Assembly: GCF_030246865.1 (NCBI RefSeq) | Contig: NZ_CP126738.1 | Location: 930,001-994,000 of the forward strand | Direction: 5' to 3' | DNA length: 64,000 bases | From: Microbacterium sp. zg-B96 | GTDB lineage: Bacteria; Actinomycetota; Actinomycetes; Actinomycetales; Microbacteriaceae | In this document: positions 29,493-38,136 of the stretch, piece by piece | Position numbering within the stretch: the stretch's first letter is position 1 | Layout of the letters: each line of letters begins with the position of its first letter | Position numbers and translations under genes: made by a program | The notes under the pieces: generated by a model | Database searches by the model: none | What the model was told of the DNA's origin: nothing | What the model saw: only the letters and a program-made list of their open reading frames with translations

Positions 29493-30482
29493 ATGACCGC
29501 TCTCGCATCGCGCCGCGTCGGCTCGTCCGGCCTCGTCGTCTCCGCTGCCGGCCTCGGCTGCAACAACTTCGGGCGGGTAGGCACCGCCACCGAGACGCTG
29601 AAGGGAACGCGTGCGGTGCTGGATGCCGCGATCGACGCGGGCATCACGTTCCTGGACACCGCGGACATGTACGGCAAGCAACCCGGCCTGTCCGAGACGC
29701 TGATGGGGCAGGCGCTGGGTTCCCGCCGCGATGAGGTGGTGCTGGCGACCAAGTTCGGCCATGCCGGCTTCGCGATGACGGGGCTGCCGGCGGACGCGAA
29801 GGGGTCCCGCTCCTACATCCGCCGGGCCGTTGAGGGGTCGCTGCGGCGGCTGCAGACCGACTGGATCGATCTGTACCAACTGCACACCCCCGATCCCGGC
29901 ACGCCGATCGAGGAGACCCTCGATGCGCTCGGCGACCTCGTCCGCGAGGGCAAGGTGCGCTACATCGGGCACTCCAACCTGACCGGCTGGCAGATCGCCG
30001 AGGCCGACTTCGTCGCGCGCGGGCGCCACGGCGTGCCGTTCATCTCGGCGCAGAACCATTACAGCCTGCTGGCCCGCGCCGCCGAGCGCGACGTGCTGCC
30101 GGCGGTCGAGCGCTTCGGGCTGGGGTTCTTCCCGTACTTCCCGCTTCACAACGGGCTGCTCACCGGCAAGTTCTCCCGCGACGCTGCGCCCACCGACACC
30201 CGCATCATGCGGCAGCGCCGGCACGTGTACGACGACGCCCCGTGGGACGCGCTGGAGGAATACCGGGCGTTCTGCGACGCACGCGGCATCACGATGCTCG
30301 AGGCCACATACGGCTGGCTGCTGGCCCGGCCCGCGCTGTCCAGCGTCATCGCCGGCGCAACGACCCCCGAGCAGGTGCGCGCCAACGCAGCGGCAGCCAG
30401 CGCCTGGTCGCCGAGTGCCGACGACCTCGCCGCGATCGACGCGCTGTTCCCGCTGGTCGAGGACCCCGCTGCGCGCGTGTGA
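29493..30482 (+). CDS. Aldo/keto reductase
   Basis: NADPH-dependent oxidoreductase with a TIM barrel. The catalytic tetrad is visible: Asp and Tyr in FLDTADMYG, Lys in VLATKFGHAG and His in LYQLHTPD. The C-terminal cofactor region SSVIAGATTPEQVRANAAA is present. The 329-residue length and sequence resemble the YghZ/YdhF-type group acting on small aldehydes and ketones; the substrate is not known. It stands alone, between a terminator and the ABC exporter operon. Confidence 0.88.
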   Translation: MTALASRRVGSSGLVVSAAGLGCNNFGRVGTATETLKGTRAVLDAAIDAGITFLDTADMYGKQPGLSETLMGQALGSRRDEVVLATKFGHAGFAMTGLPADAKGSRSYIRRAVEGSLRRLQTDWIDLYQLHTPDPGTPIEETLDALGDLVREGKVRYIGHSNLTGWQIAEADFVARGRHGVPFISAQNHYSLLARAAERDVLPAVERFGLGFFPYFPLHNGLLTGKFSRDAAPTDTRIMRQRRHVYDDAPWDALEEYRAFCDARGITMLEATYGWLLARPALSSVIAGATTPEQVRANAAAASAWSPSADDLAAIDALFPLVEDPAARV

Positions 30483-30592
30483 GGCGCGTTCGCCGAGGGC
30501 GCACCGGGCGCTCGTCGGCTCTCTGGCAGAGGATGTGACGCTGGCGTAGCGTCGGATCCCGTGCGTCGTGCTCGGCGCAGAAAGGAACGCCC

Positions 30593-32323
30593 GTGCTCGG
30601 GAAGCTTCTGGTGCGGTACGCCACGCCGATGTGGCCGCTCATCGTCGCCGTCGTGGTGTTCCAGCTGGCGCAGTCGGTGGCATCCCTCATGCTGCCCACC
30701 CTCAACGCCGACATCATCGACAAGGGCGTGGTCACCGGCGACATCGAGGTGATCTGGTCCACCGGCGGCATCATGCTCGTGGCCAGCGCCGTGCAGATCG
30801 TGTGCGCCATCATCGCCGTCTGGTTCGGGTCGCGCCTGGCCACCGCCGTCGGGCGCGACCTGCGCGCCGACCTGTTCCACCGCGTCGTGGCCTTCTCGCA
30901 GCGCGAAGTGGGGCAGTTCGGGGCGCCGTCGCTCATCACCCGCAACACCAACGACGTCCAGCAGGTGCAGATGCTGGTGCAGGTGTCGGCCACGCTGATG
31001 ATCTCCGCCCCCATGCTCGCCATCGGCGGGGTGGTCATGGCGGTCCGCCAGGATGCCGGGCTGTCCTGGCTGATGGCGGTGTCGGTGCCGCTGCTGCTGG
31101 TGATCGTGGGGCTCATCGTCGTGCGCATGGTGCCGGCGTTCACGCAGATGCAGCAGCGTATCGACCGCGTCAACCAGATCCTGCGCGAACAGCTCACCGG
31201 CATCCGCGTCATCCGCGCGTTCGTGCGCGAACGCCAGGAGCACGACCGGTTCTCCCGCGCCAGCGAAGACGTCATGGACACGGGGCTGCGAGCCGGAAAC
31301 CTCATGGCGCTGATGTTCCCCGCCGTCATGCTGGTGATGAACCTGTCCAGCGTCGCGGTGATCTGGTTCGGCGCCGGGCAGGTGCAGGATGCCGGAGTGC
31401 AGGTCGGCACGCTGTTCGCATTCTTGAACTACATGATGCAGATCCTCATGGGCGTCATGATGGCCACCTTCATGTTCGTGATGATCCCGCGAGCCGCCGT
31501 GTGCGCGACCCGCATCGGCGACGTGCTCGACGCGGAACCGTCGGTGAAGGCGCCCGCCGCCGCGGCCCCGGTGCCGCCGGCGTCGGGGCGGATCGACTTC
31601 GACCACGTCGACTTCGCCTACCCGGGCGCGGATGAGGCGGTGCTGCACGACCTCACCTTCACCGTCGCCCCCGGTACGACGACGGCGATCATCGGATCGA
31701 CCGGATCGGGCAAATCCACCCTCGTCGGCCTCGTCCCGCGGCTGTTCGATGCCACCGGCGGCGCAGTCAGGGTCGATGGGGTCGACGTGCGTGCGTACGA
31801 TCCCGACGACCTGTGGAAACGGATCGGGCTCGTGCCGCAGCGGGCGTTCCTGTTCTCCGGGACCGTCGCGTCCAACCTGCGCTACGGCAACGCCGAGGCC
31901 ACCGAAGACGAACTGTGGCAGGCGCTGGAACTGGCGCAGGCGAGGGACTTCGTGCAGGCCATGCCCGAGCAGCTCGCCGCCCCCATCGCACAGGGCGGCA
32001 CCAACGTCTCCGGCGGGCAGCGCCAGCGCTTGGCGATAGCGCGGGCACTGGTGAAGAACCCCAGCATCCAGATCTTCGACGACTCGTTCTCGGCGCTGGA
32101 TCTGCGCACCGATGCGGCGCTGCGTCGGGCGCTGGACGAGCAGCTCCCCGACACGACCCGGCTGGTCGTCGCACAGCGGGTCTCCACGATCCAGGGCGCC
32201 GATCAGATCATCGTGCTCGAACACGGCCGCATCGTCGGCATCGGCAGGCATGACGAACTCCTCGAGACGTGCCAGACGTACCGCGAGATCGTCGGTTCCC
32301 AGCTCGCAGCGGAGGCGGCATGA
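30593..32323 (+). CDS. Heterodimeric ABC exporter, subunit with degenerate catalytic site
   Basis: Half-transporter with six helices (about 1-310) fused to a nucleotide-binding domain. Walker A is GSTGSGKST (368-376), the signature is canonical VSGGQ (472-476), but Walker B ends in two aspartates, D496-D497, with Asp in place of the catalytic Glu, and the switch histidine is Gln528 (VAQRVST). This is the pattern of the TM287/LmrC-like half of asymmetric exporters. Substrate is unknown, probably a lipid or drug. GTG start with AGAAAGGA upstream. A small palindrome (GACGCT-5-AGCGTC, 30537-30553) overlaps a TAGCGT -10 candidate and might be an operator. The end overlaps the partner gene by four bases. 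Confidence 0.93.
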   Translation: MLGKLLVRYATPMWPLIVAVVVFQLAQSVASLMLPTLNADIIDKGVVTGDIEVIWSTGGIMLVASAVQIVCAIIAVWFGSRLATAVGRDLRADLFHRVVAFSQREVGQFGAPSLITRNTNDVQQVQMLVQVSATLMISAPMLAIGGVVMAVRQDAGLSWLMAVSVPLLLVIVGLIVVRMVPAFTQMQQRIDRVNQILREQLTGIRVIRAFVRERQEHDRFSRASEDVMDTGLRAGNLMALMFPAVMLVMNLSSVAVIWFGAGQVQDAGVQVGTLFAFLNYMMQILMGVMMATFMFVMIPRAAVCATRIGDVLDAEPSVKAPAAAAPVPPASGRIDFDHVDFAYPGADEAVLHDLTFTVAPGTTTAIIGSTGSGKSTLVGLVPRLFDATGGAVRVDGVDVRAYDPDDLWKRIGLVPQRAFLFSGTVASNLRYGNAEATEDELWQALELAQARDFVQAMPEQLAAPIAQGGTNVSGGQRQRLAIARALVKNPSIQIFDDSFSALDLRTDAALRRALDEQLPDTTRLVVAQRVSTIQGADQIIVLEHGRIVGIGRHDELLETCQTYREIVGSQLAAEAA

Positions 32324-34308
32324 GCGGCCCCGGTCCCCGCGGCCCCGGCGGCATGAGCGGCCCCGGCCCGCGCGGCCCCGGCGCAGTCGCCCTGCCCGTG
32401 CAGAAGGCGCAGAACTTCGGCCCCAGCGCGAAGCGCCTGTTCGGGATGCTGCGGGTGGACATGCCGCAGCTGATCGCCGTGCTGCTGCTGGGAGTGCTGA
32501 GTGTCGCGCTGTCGGTGACCGGCCCGAAGATACTCGGCGAGGGCACGAACGTCGTCTTCGCGGGATTCATCTCACTGCAGGCACCCGCCGGTGCCACCCA
32601 GCAGCAGGTGGTTGACGGCCTCATCGCGGCCGGCGACCAGGAGCAGGCCGACATGCTCGCCGCGATGGACTTCGTGCCGGGGGCGGGAATCGATTTCGAC
32701 CGTCTCGCGTGGATCCTGGCCGCAGTGCTGGCGGTGTACCTGTTCTCGGCTGTCTTCGGCTGGCTGCAGGCGCGGATCCTCAACGGCATCGTGCAGCGGG
32801 CGATGCATCGGCTGCGCATGCAGGTCGAGGACAAGATCCACCGCCTGCCGCTGTCGTACTTCGACCGGGTGCAACGAGGCGAACTGCTCAGCCGGGTGAC
32901 CAACGACGTCGACAACATCGGCCAGACCATGCAGCAGACGCTGTCCCAGGTGATCGTGTCGCTGCTGACGGTCGTGGGCGTGCTGATCATGATGTTCGTC
33001 ATCTCGCCGCTGCTCGCGCTGATCGCGCTGGTGACGATTCCGCTCACGATCGTCATCACGGTGCTCATCGCCCGTCGCTCGCAGCGGCTCTTCGTCGCGC
33101 AGTGGACGGCCACCGGCGTGCTCAACGCGCGCGTCGAGGAGACGTTCTCCGGCCACTCGATCGTGAAGGTGTTCGGTCACCAGCGAGAGGTGGAGGAGGA
33201 CTTCCGAGCCGAGAACGAGGAGGTGTACCGAGCCACCTTCGGCGCACAGTTCCTCTCCGGCATCATCATGCCCGCGATGATGTTCGTCGGAAACCTCGTG
33301 TACGTCGGCATCGCCGTCGTCGGCGGACTGCAGGTGGCAGGGGGGCGGCTGTCCATCGGCGACGTGCAGGCCTTCATCCAGTACTCGCGCCAGTTCACCC
33401 AGCCGCTGAGTCAGCTGGGGTCGATGGCGAACCTGCTGCAATCGGGCGTCGCCAGCGCCGAGCGGGTGTTCGAGCTGCTCGACGAGCAGGAGCAGAGCCC
33501 CGACCCCGATCCGGCCCAGACCGTGGACGAGCAGGCCAGCGACCTCGACTTCGAGGCGGTGTCGTTCCGCTACACCGCCGACAAGCCGCTCATCGAGGGC
33601 CTCGACCTGTCGGCGCGGCCCGGGAGCACCGTCGCCATCGTCGGGCCGACCGGGGCGGGCAAGACGACGCTGGTGAACCTCATCATGCGCTTCTACGACA
33701 TCGACGCCGGCCGGATCACGCTGGACGGGCTCGACATCCGGGCGATGACGCGCGACGATCTGCGGTCGCGCACCGGAATGGTGCTGCAGGACACGTGGCT
33801 GTTCGCCGGCACGGTCCGCGAGAACATCCTCTACGGCCGCCCCGACGCCAGCGAGCAGGAGATGGTGGATGCCGCCTCCGCGGCGTACGTGGACCGGTTC
33901 GTGCACGCCCTCCCGGACGGCTATGACACCCTGCTGGACGATGAGGCGACGAACCTCAGCGTGGGGGAGCGGCAGCTGGTGACGATCGCACGGGCATTCC
34001 TGGCCGACCCGCGACTGCTGATTCTCGACGAGGCCACGAGTTCGGTGGACACCCGCACCGAGTTGCTCATCCAGCGGGCCATGTCGCGGCTGCGCCAGGA
34101 CCGCACCTCGTTCGTCATCGCGCACCGGCTCTCCACGATCCGCGACGCCGACCTCATCCTCGTCATGGAGCAGGGCGCGATCGTCGAACAGGGGACCCAC
34201 GACGAGCTGCTGGCGGCCAAGAACGCCTACTGGCGGCTGTACAACGCGCAGTTCGAGGCGCCGCTGGACGATGACGGCGCACCGAGCGGTGTCGAGGCTG
34301 TCCACTAG
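32320..34308 (+). CDS. Heterodimeric ABC exporter, catalytically canonical subunit
   Basis: Partner half-transporter. Walker A is GPTGAGKTT (442-450), Walker B LDE with catalytic Glu571, and the switch His602 is intact (IAHRLST), but its signature motif is LSVGE (546-550) in place of LSGGQ. In a heterodimer this signature faces the degenerate Walker site of the partner, so one composite site is fully degenerate and the other fully canonical. An extra loop after the first helix (about 60-105, QAPAGATQQQVVDGL) is seen in related actinobacterial exporters. The N-terminus is a direct duplication of an 11-residue Gly/Pro unit, so Met12 is an alternative start. ATG overlaps the partner's stop. Confidence 0.93.
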   Translation: MSGPGPRGPGGMSGPGPRGPGAVALPVQKAQNFGPSAKRLFGMLRVDMPQLIAVLLLGVLSVALSVTGPKILGEGTNVVFAGFISLQAPAGATQQQVVDGLIAAGDQEQADMLAAMDFVPGAGIDFDRLAWILAAVLAVYLFSAVFGWLQARILNGIVQRAMHRLRMQVEDKIHRLPLSYFDRVQRGELLSRVTNDVDNIGQTMQQTLSQVIVSLLTVVGVLIMMFVISPLLALIALVTIPLTIVITVLIARRSQRLFVAQWTATGVLNARVEETFSGHSIVKVFGHQREVEEDFRAENEEVYRATFGAQFLSGIIMPAMMFVGNLVYVGIAVVGGLQVAGGRLSIGDVQAFIQYSRQFTQPLSQLGSMANLLQSGVASAERVFELLDEQEQSPDPDPAQTVDEQASDLDFEAVSFRYTADKPLIEGLDLSARPGSTVAIVGPTGAGKTTLVNLIMRFYDIDAGRITLDGLDIRAMTRDDLRSRTGMVLQDTWLFAGTVRENILYGRPDASEQEMVDAASAAYVDRFVHALPDGYDTLLDDEATNLSVGERQLVTIARAFLADPRLLILDEATSSVDTRTELLIQRAMSRLRQDRTSFVIAHRLSTIRDADLILVMEQGAIVEQGTHDELLAAKNAYWRLYNAQFEAPLDDDGAPSGVEAVH

Positions 34309-34365
34309 GATGTGAAACGCGTTCCTTTTCCGGAGCGCATCCGCTGACACGGGAAGGCTGCAAGC

Positions 34366-35250
34366 GTGCCCGAGGCCACCACCCAGACGCGCGTCGTCGC
34401 GGTGCCCGGTGGGGAACTGACGCTGTCGTGGGCCGCGGTCACCGACGTCGGCCGCCGCCGTGAGGTCAACCAGGACGCGCTGCTCGCCCACTACCCGCTG
34501 TTCATCGTCGCCGACGGCATGGGCGGTCACATCGGCGGCGAGATCGCCAGTGCGCGGACGATTGAGCGACTGACCACCGTGGCCGAGAAGGACACCGTCT
34601 CGACCAAGGCCATCGAGAAGGCCCTCTCCCGCGCCGTCGAGGACATCGCCAAGCATCCCGGAGCCACCGACGATGGCACCGGCACGACGGTGACCGGCGT
34701 GTTCCTGGACGTCTCCGGCGACGAGGCCACCTGGGTCACGCTCAACATCGGCGACTCGCGGGTGTATCTCATGCGCGACGAGAGCCTCATGCAGATCACG
34801 ACGGACCACTCGGTCGTGCAGGAACTCGTCTCCGCGGGCCGGCTGAGCCCGGAAGAGGCCGAGAACCACCCCTACGGCAACGTCATCACCCGGGCCGTCG
34901 GCCCCACCGAGAGCGTCACGCCCGATTACGTGCGCCTGGACATCGTCGACGGCGACCGCTTCGTCATCTGCAGCGACGGGCTCACCAAGGAACTGACCGA
35001 CTACGGCATCCTGCACTTCCTCCTGGAGCACGCCGACCCCGCCGAGGCGGTGGATGCCATGCTGCGCGCTGCCGTCGAGAACGGCGGTCGCGACAACATC
35101 TCGATCATCGTGCTCACCTCGGAGCTGTTCGTCGACGACATCGACGGCGATACCGCCGAACGGCCGCAGACCGCCGCGACCCACGTGATCCAGACGGTGC
35201 CGCCGCAGGACGACGCGAACGGCGCAGCGTCCTCCACAGCCTCCGACTGA
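34366..35250 (+). CDS. PP2C-family serine/threonine phosphatase
   Basis: Metal-dependent phosphatase domain over residues ~18-258 with the expected motifs: DVGRRREVNQDAL, VADGMGGHIGGEIAS, GTGTTVTGVF, NIGDSRVYL, TTDHSVVQELV, CSDGLTKEL and GGRDNISIIVL, which include all metal-binding aspartates. Unlike the mycobacterial PstP it has no transmembrane helix; the tail after 258 is polar and Thr/Ala-rich. No kinase is encoded here. It is followed by the EccC/FtsK-like ATPase, and phosphatases of this kind occur in actinobacterial type VII-like secretion loci, so a regulatory link is possible. GTG start with GGGAAGG nine bases upstream. Confidence 0.88.
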   Translation: MPEATTQTRVVAVPGGELTLSWAAVTDVGRRREVNQDALLAHYPLFIVADGMGGHIGGEIASARTIERLTTVAEKDTVSTKAIEKALSRAVEDIAKHPGATDDGTGTTVTGVFLDVSGDEATWVTLNIGDSRVYLMRDESLMQITTDHSVVQELVSAGRLSPEEAENHPYGNVITRAVGPTESVTPDYVRLDIVDGDRFVICSDGLTKELTDYGILHFLLEHADPAEAVDAMLRAAVENGGRDNISIIVLTSELFVDDIDGDTAERPQTAATHVIQTVPPQDDANGAASSTASD

Positions 35251-35316
35251 CTCGCAGCATCCGCACTGGGCCGATCCGGCGCTGCGGGCAGGCGGCGGGT
35301 GCGGTGTGCTGGGAGC

Positions 35317-38088
35317 ATGGCCGCCACCGACCCCGTCGCCGACGAACCGCTGACGCTGCCGGTTGCCGCGGAGCCCGCGCCGCGGCCGGCACTGCCTGTG
35401 GTCTCGGCACTGCTGCCCGTCGCGGCAGCGGTCGGGTTGTGGGCGGTTACCGGGTCGGTGTTCTCGCTGTGGTTCGCCGCGCTCGGACCGCTGCTGGCGG
35501 GGGGTGCGGCGCTGGACGGCCTGCGCTCGGCCCGCCGCGACCGCCGCCGCGCACGGCAGCGCCATGAACGCGCCCGCGCCGAGACGATCGACGCCCTCGA
35601 GGCCCGTCACGCCGGAGAGCGGGCGCGGCTGCACGGCATCCACCCCGACGTGGCCGCCTACCTCGCGGCGCCGCAGGAGATCTGGCGCACCGTGCCGGGG
35701 CGGCCGGGCCACCTCGTGGTCGGCGTGGGGGAGCGGACCAGCGCGGTGCGTGTCGGCGGCGGCACCACCCGCGCCGATGCGGCGCTGCGGGCACGAGCGG
35801 CCGTGCTCGCCGACGCGCCGCTGACGGTGCCCGCCGCCGCCGGCATCGCCGTCGTGGGCCCGCCGGTCGCCGCGGCGGCCGTCGCACGCGGGCTCGTGCT
35901 GCAGCTGTGTCTGACGTCCCCACCAGGCGATGTGCGCGTCGTGGGTGCCGCCGCCACGGACGGCGGCTGGAGCGCCGCTCTGCCGCATCGGCAGGCGCTG
36001 ACCGGCATCGCGGTGCAGCTGCGCACTCCCGGAGAGGCGATCGAGCGCGGGGTCGACGCCCTCGTCGCCGTCGTGGCGCCGGGGACCCCGCCACCGCCGC
36101 GCTGCGCGGCCGTGCTCACCCTCACCGGCCTGACCACCGCGCGGCTGGACCACGGGGGTCTTGCCCGCGACGTGACGGTGGAGCCGGTGGGGAGGGCACA
36201 GGCGGCCGCGATCGCCGATGCGCTCGACACCCGCGCCGGCCAGGTGGCCGGCGGCGCCCCCACCCCGTCGGGGGACCTGGCCGACCTGCTCCCGCTGGTG
36301 CCCGCGGCCGCACCGGGCACCCTTCCGGCGATCATCGGGCGCGACGGCGGCGAACCGGTCGTGGTGGATCTCGTCGTGGACGGCCCGCATGCGGTGGTCA
36401 CCGGCGTCACGGGAGCAGGGAAGAGCGAGCTGCTCGCCACGTGGATCGCGGGACTGTGCGCCACGCACACGACCGCCCAGGTGGCGTTCCTCCTCGCCGA
36501 CTTCAAGGGCGGCCGCGCCTTTGACCGGCTGGCCACGCTGCCGCACGTCACCGGTGTGCTCACGGACCTCGACGAGGCGACCGCGCACCGCGCGATCGAG
36601 AGCCTTCGGGCGGAGCTGCGCCATCGGGAGCGGGTGCTCGCCGACCGCGGCGCGCGCGACGTCGATGAGGCGGCGGGCGCGCTGCCCAGGCTCGTGATCG
36701 TCGTGGACGAATACGCCGCCCTGGTGGGGACGCAGCCGGGTCTGCACGACGTGTTCGCCGACATCGCCGCGCGCGGGCGCGCCCTGGGCATGCACCTGAT
36801 CCTGGCCGGACAGCGCGCCGGCGGGGTGTTCCGTGACGCGTTGCTGGCGAACTGTCCGCTGCGCATCTGCCTGCGGGTGACGGATGCCGCCGACTCGCGA
36901 TTGGTCATCGGCACCGACGACGCGGCGTCGCTACCAGGCGACCCGGCCGCCCGCGGGCTCGCGCTGGTGCGCCGGGCCGCCGACCGCGTCCCGCGCACCG
37001 TGCGCGTCGCGGTGTGTGCGCCGCCGACCCTCGCCGCTCTCGCCGCCGCCGACGCCGGCCCGCCGCCGCGACGGCCCTGGTTGCCGGAACTGCCGGCCGT
37101 GCTGCCGCTGGCGTCGCTGACCGCGTCGGCGGACCCGGGCGGGGGCACGCTCCTGCTCGGCCTCGCGGATGAGCCGCAGCGGCAGCGGCAGCGGGCAGTC
37201 GCGCTGCTGCCCGCCGATCGCGGCCTGCTCGTGGTGGGAGGACCTGCGTCGGGCAAGACCGGCGTGCTGTGGGCGGCGGCCGCGCAGCACGACCCGGCAC
37301 GCACCGTCACCGTGCCGCGTGACCCGGAAGCCGCCTGGGACACGATCGACGCATTCAGCGACCTGCCGCCGGGAACGCTCGTGCTGCTGGACGACGTCGA
37401 CGCCCTGGTGGCTCCGTTCGGACCCGACCACCAGGCGTTGATCGTCGACCGCGTCGAAGCCCTCGCACGTGACTGCGGCCGGCGCGGCATCCGCGTCATC
37501 GCCACCGCGCAACGCCCCACCGGCCTCGCCGGCCGCCTGGCGCCGCTGCTGCCCCGGCGGGCGCTGCTGGCACTGCCCACCCGCGCGGATCACGTCGCGG
37601 CGGGCGGGGAGGCATCGGCGCACCGCCGTGACCTGCCGCCGGGGCGCGGCACTCTGGACGGCGTCACGGTGCAGTTCGCGCTCGCCGCAGGCCCCGCCGA
37701 GCCCCCGCCGCCACCGGTGCCGCTGTTCGAACCGGCGGGGCTCACCGCTGTGGTGGCGCCCGCCTCGCCCGCCGCCCGTGCGGTGCGTGTGCGATGGGCC
37801 GCCGCGGGCATCGACGTGCGCGAGCTCGGACAGCATGCCGGCTCCGGATCCCCGGTGCCCGAAGCCGGGCCGACGGTGCTGTGGGGCGAGGCGGAGGTCT
37901 GGCTGCGCGAATGGCGCACCCTGCAGGCGGTGCGCGGTTCGGGGACGCTCGTCATCGACGCCGCCTGCGCCGGCGAGGTGCGTGCGGTGACCGGGTCGCG
38001 CACGCTGCCGCCCTATGCGGCACCGGCCCGCGCGCGGGCGTGGGTGTGGGACGCCACATCGGCCGCCCGGCGCGTGCGTCTGGAATGA
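35317..38088 (+). CDS. FtsK/SpoIIIE-domain ATPase, EccC-like
   Basis: A 923-residue protein with two N-terminal hydrophobic segments (about 25-70), a basic RRDRRRARQRHERAR stretch, and tandem RecA-like domains. Domain 1 has Walker A GVTGAGKSE (from 363) and Walker B LVIVVDEYAAL (from 459). Domain 2 has Walker A GGPASGKT (from 640) and Walker B LVLLDDVDAL. The last ~130 residues resemble a third domain without nucleotide motifs. Topology and domain number match EccC/EssC-type motor ATPases of type VII secretion rather than FtsK (no gamma DNA-binding domain). No WXG100, EccD or EccB gene is in the window. The start is ATG 35317, with GTG 35299 as alternative. Confidence 0.8.
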   Translation: MAATDPVADEPLTLPVAAEPAPRPALPVVSALLPVAAAVGLWAVTGSVFSLWFAALGPLLAGGAALDGLRSARRDRRRARQRHERARAETIDALEARHAGERARLHGIHPDVAAYLAAPQEIWRTVPGRPGHLVVGVGERTSAVRVGGGTTRADAALRARAAVLADAPLTVPAAAGIAVVGPPVAAAAVARGLVLQLCLTSPPGDVRVVGAAATDGGWSAALPHRQALTGIAVQLRTPGEAIERGVDALVAVVAPGTPPPPRCAAVLTLTGLTTARLDHGGLARDVTVEPVGRAQAAAIADALDTRAGQVAGGAPTPSGDLADLLPLVPAAAPGTLPAIIGRDGGEPVVVDLVVDGPHAVVTGVTGAGKSELLATWIAGLCATHTTAQVAFLLADFKGGRAFDRLATLPHVTGVLTDLDEATAHRAIESLRAELRHRERVLADRGARDVDEAAGALPRLVIVVDEYAALVGTQPGLHDVFADIAARGRALGMHLILAGQRAGGVFRDALLANCPLRICLRVTDAADSRLVIGTDDAASLPGDPAARGLALVRRAADRVPRTVRVAVCAPPTLAALAAADAGPPPRRPWLPELPAVLPLASLTASADPGGGTLLLGLADEPQRQRQRAVALLPADRGLLVVGGPASGKTGVLWAAAAQHDPARTVTVPRDPEAAWDTIDAFSDLPPGTLVLLDDVDALVAPFGPDHQALIVDRVEALARDCGRRGIRVIATAQRPTGLAGRLAPLLPRRALLALPTRADHVAAGGEASAHRRDLPPGRGTLDGVTVQFALAAGPAEPPPPPVPLFEPAGLTAVVAPASPAARAVRVRWAAAGIDVRELGQHAGSGSPVPEAGPTVLWGEAEVWLREWRTLQAVRGSGTLVIDAACAGEVRAVTGSRTLPPYAAPARARAWVWDATSAARRVRLE

Positions 38089-38100
38089 GCGGGCCGCGAC

Positions 38101-38127
38101 TTGACGCGACCGGTCGGCAGGCATACT
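38101..38127 (+). promoter_or_regulatory. Promoter of the APC permease gene
   Basis: TTGACG (38101-38106) and CATACT (38122-38127) are spaced 15 bases apart (16 if the -10 is read as ATACTT), the best -35/-10 pair seen among these gene starts. The GTG start follows nine bases later, so the message would be almost leaderless. Confidence 0.5.
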
Positions 38128-38136
38128 TTCGGCTCT

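Noticed and set aside
32572..36795. A very long open frame on the minus strand opposite the ABC exporter, PP2C and EccC-like genes
   Set aside because: It is antisense to three well-supported genes, has no recognisable domain and a low-complexity His/Arg/Gly-rich composition; open antisense frames arise from the strong GC bias at third codon positions.
38101..38136. TTG at 38101 as start of the APC permease
   Set aside because: It coincides with the TTGACG -35 element; the extra 12 residues have no homology-like pattern, and GTG at 38137 fits the promoter spacing.
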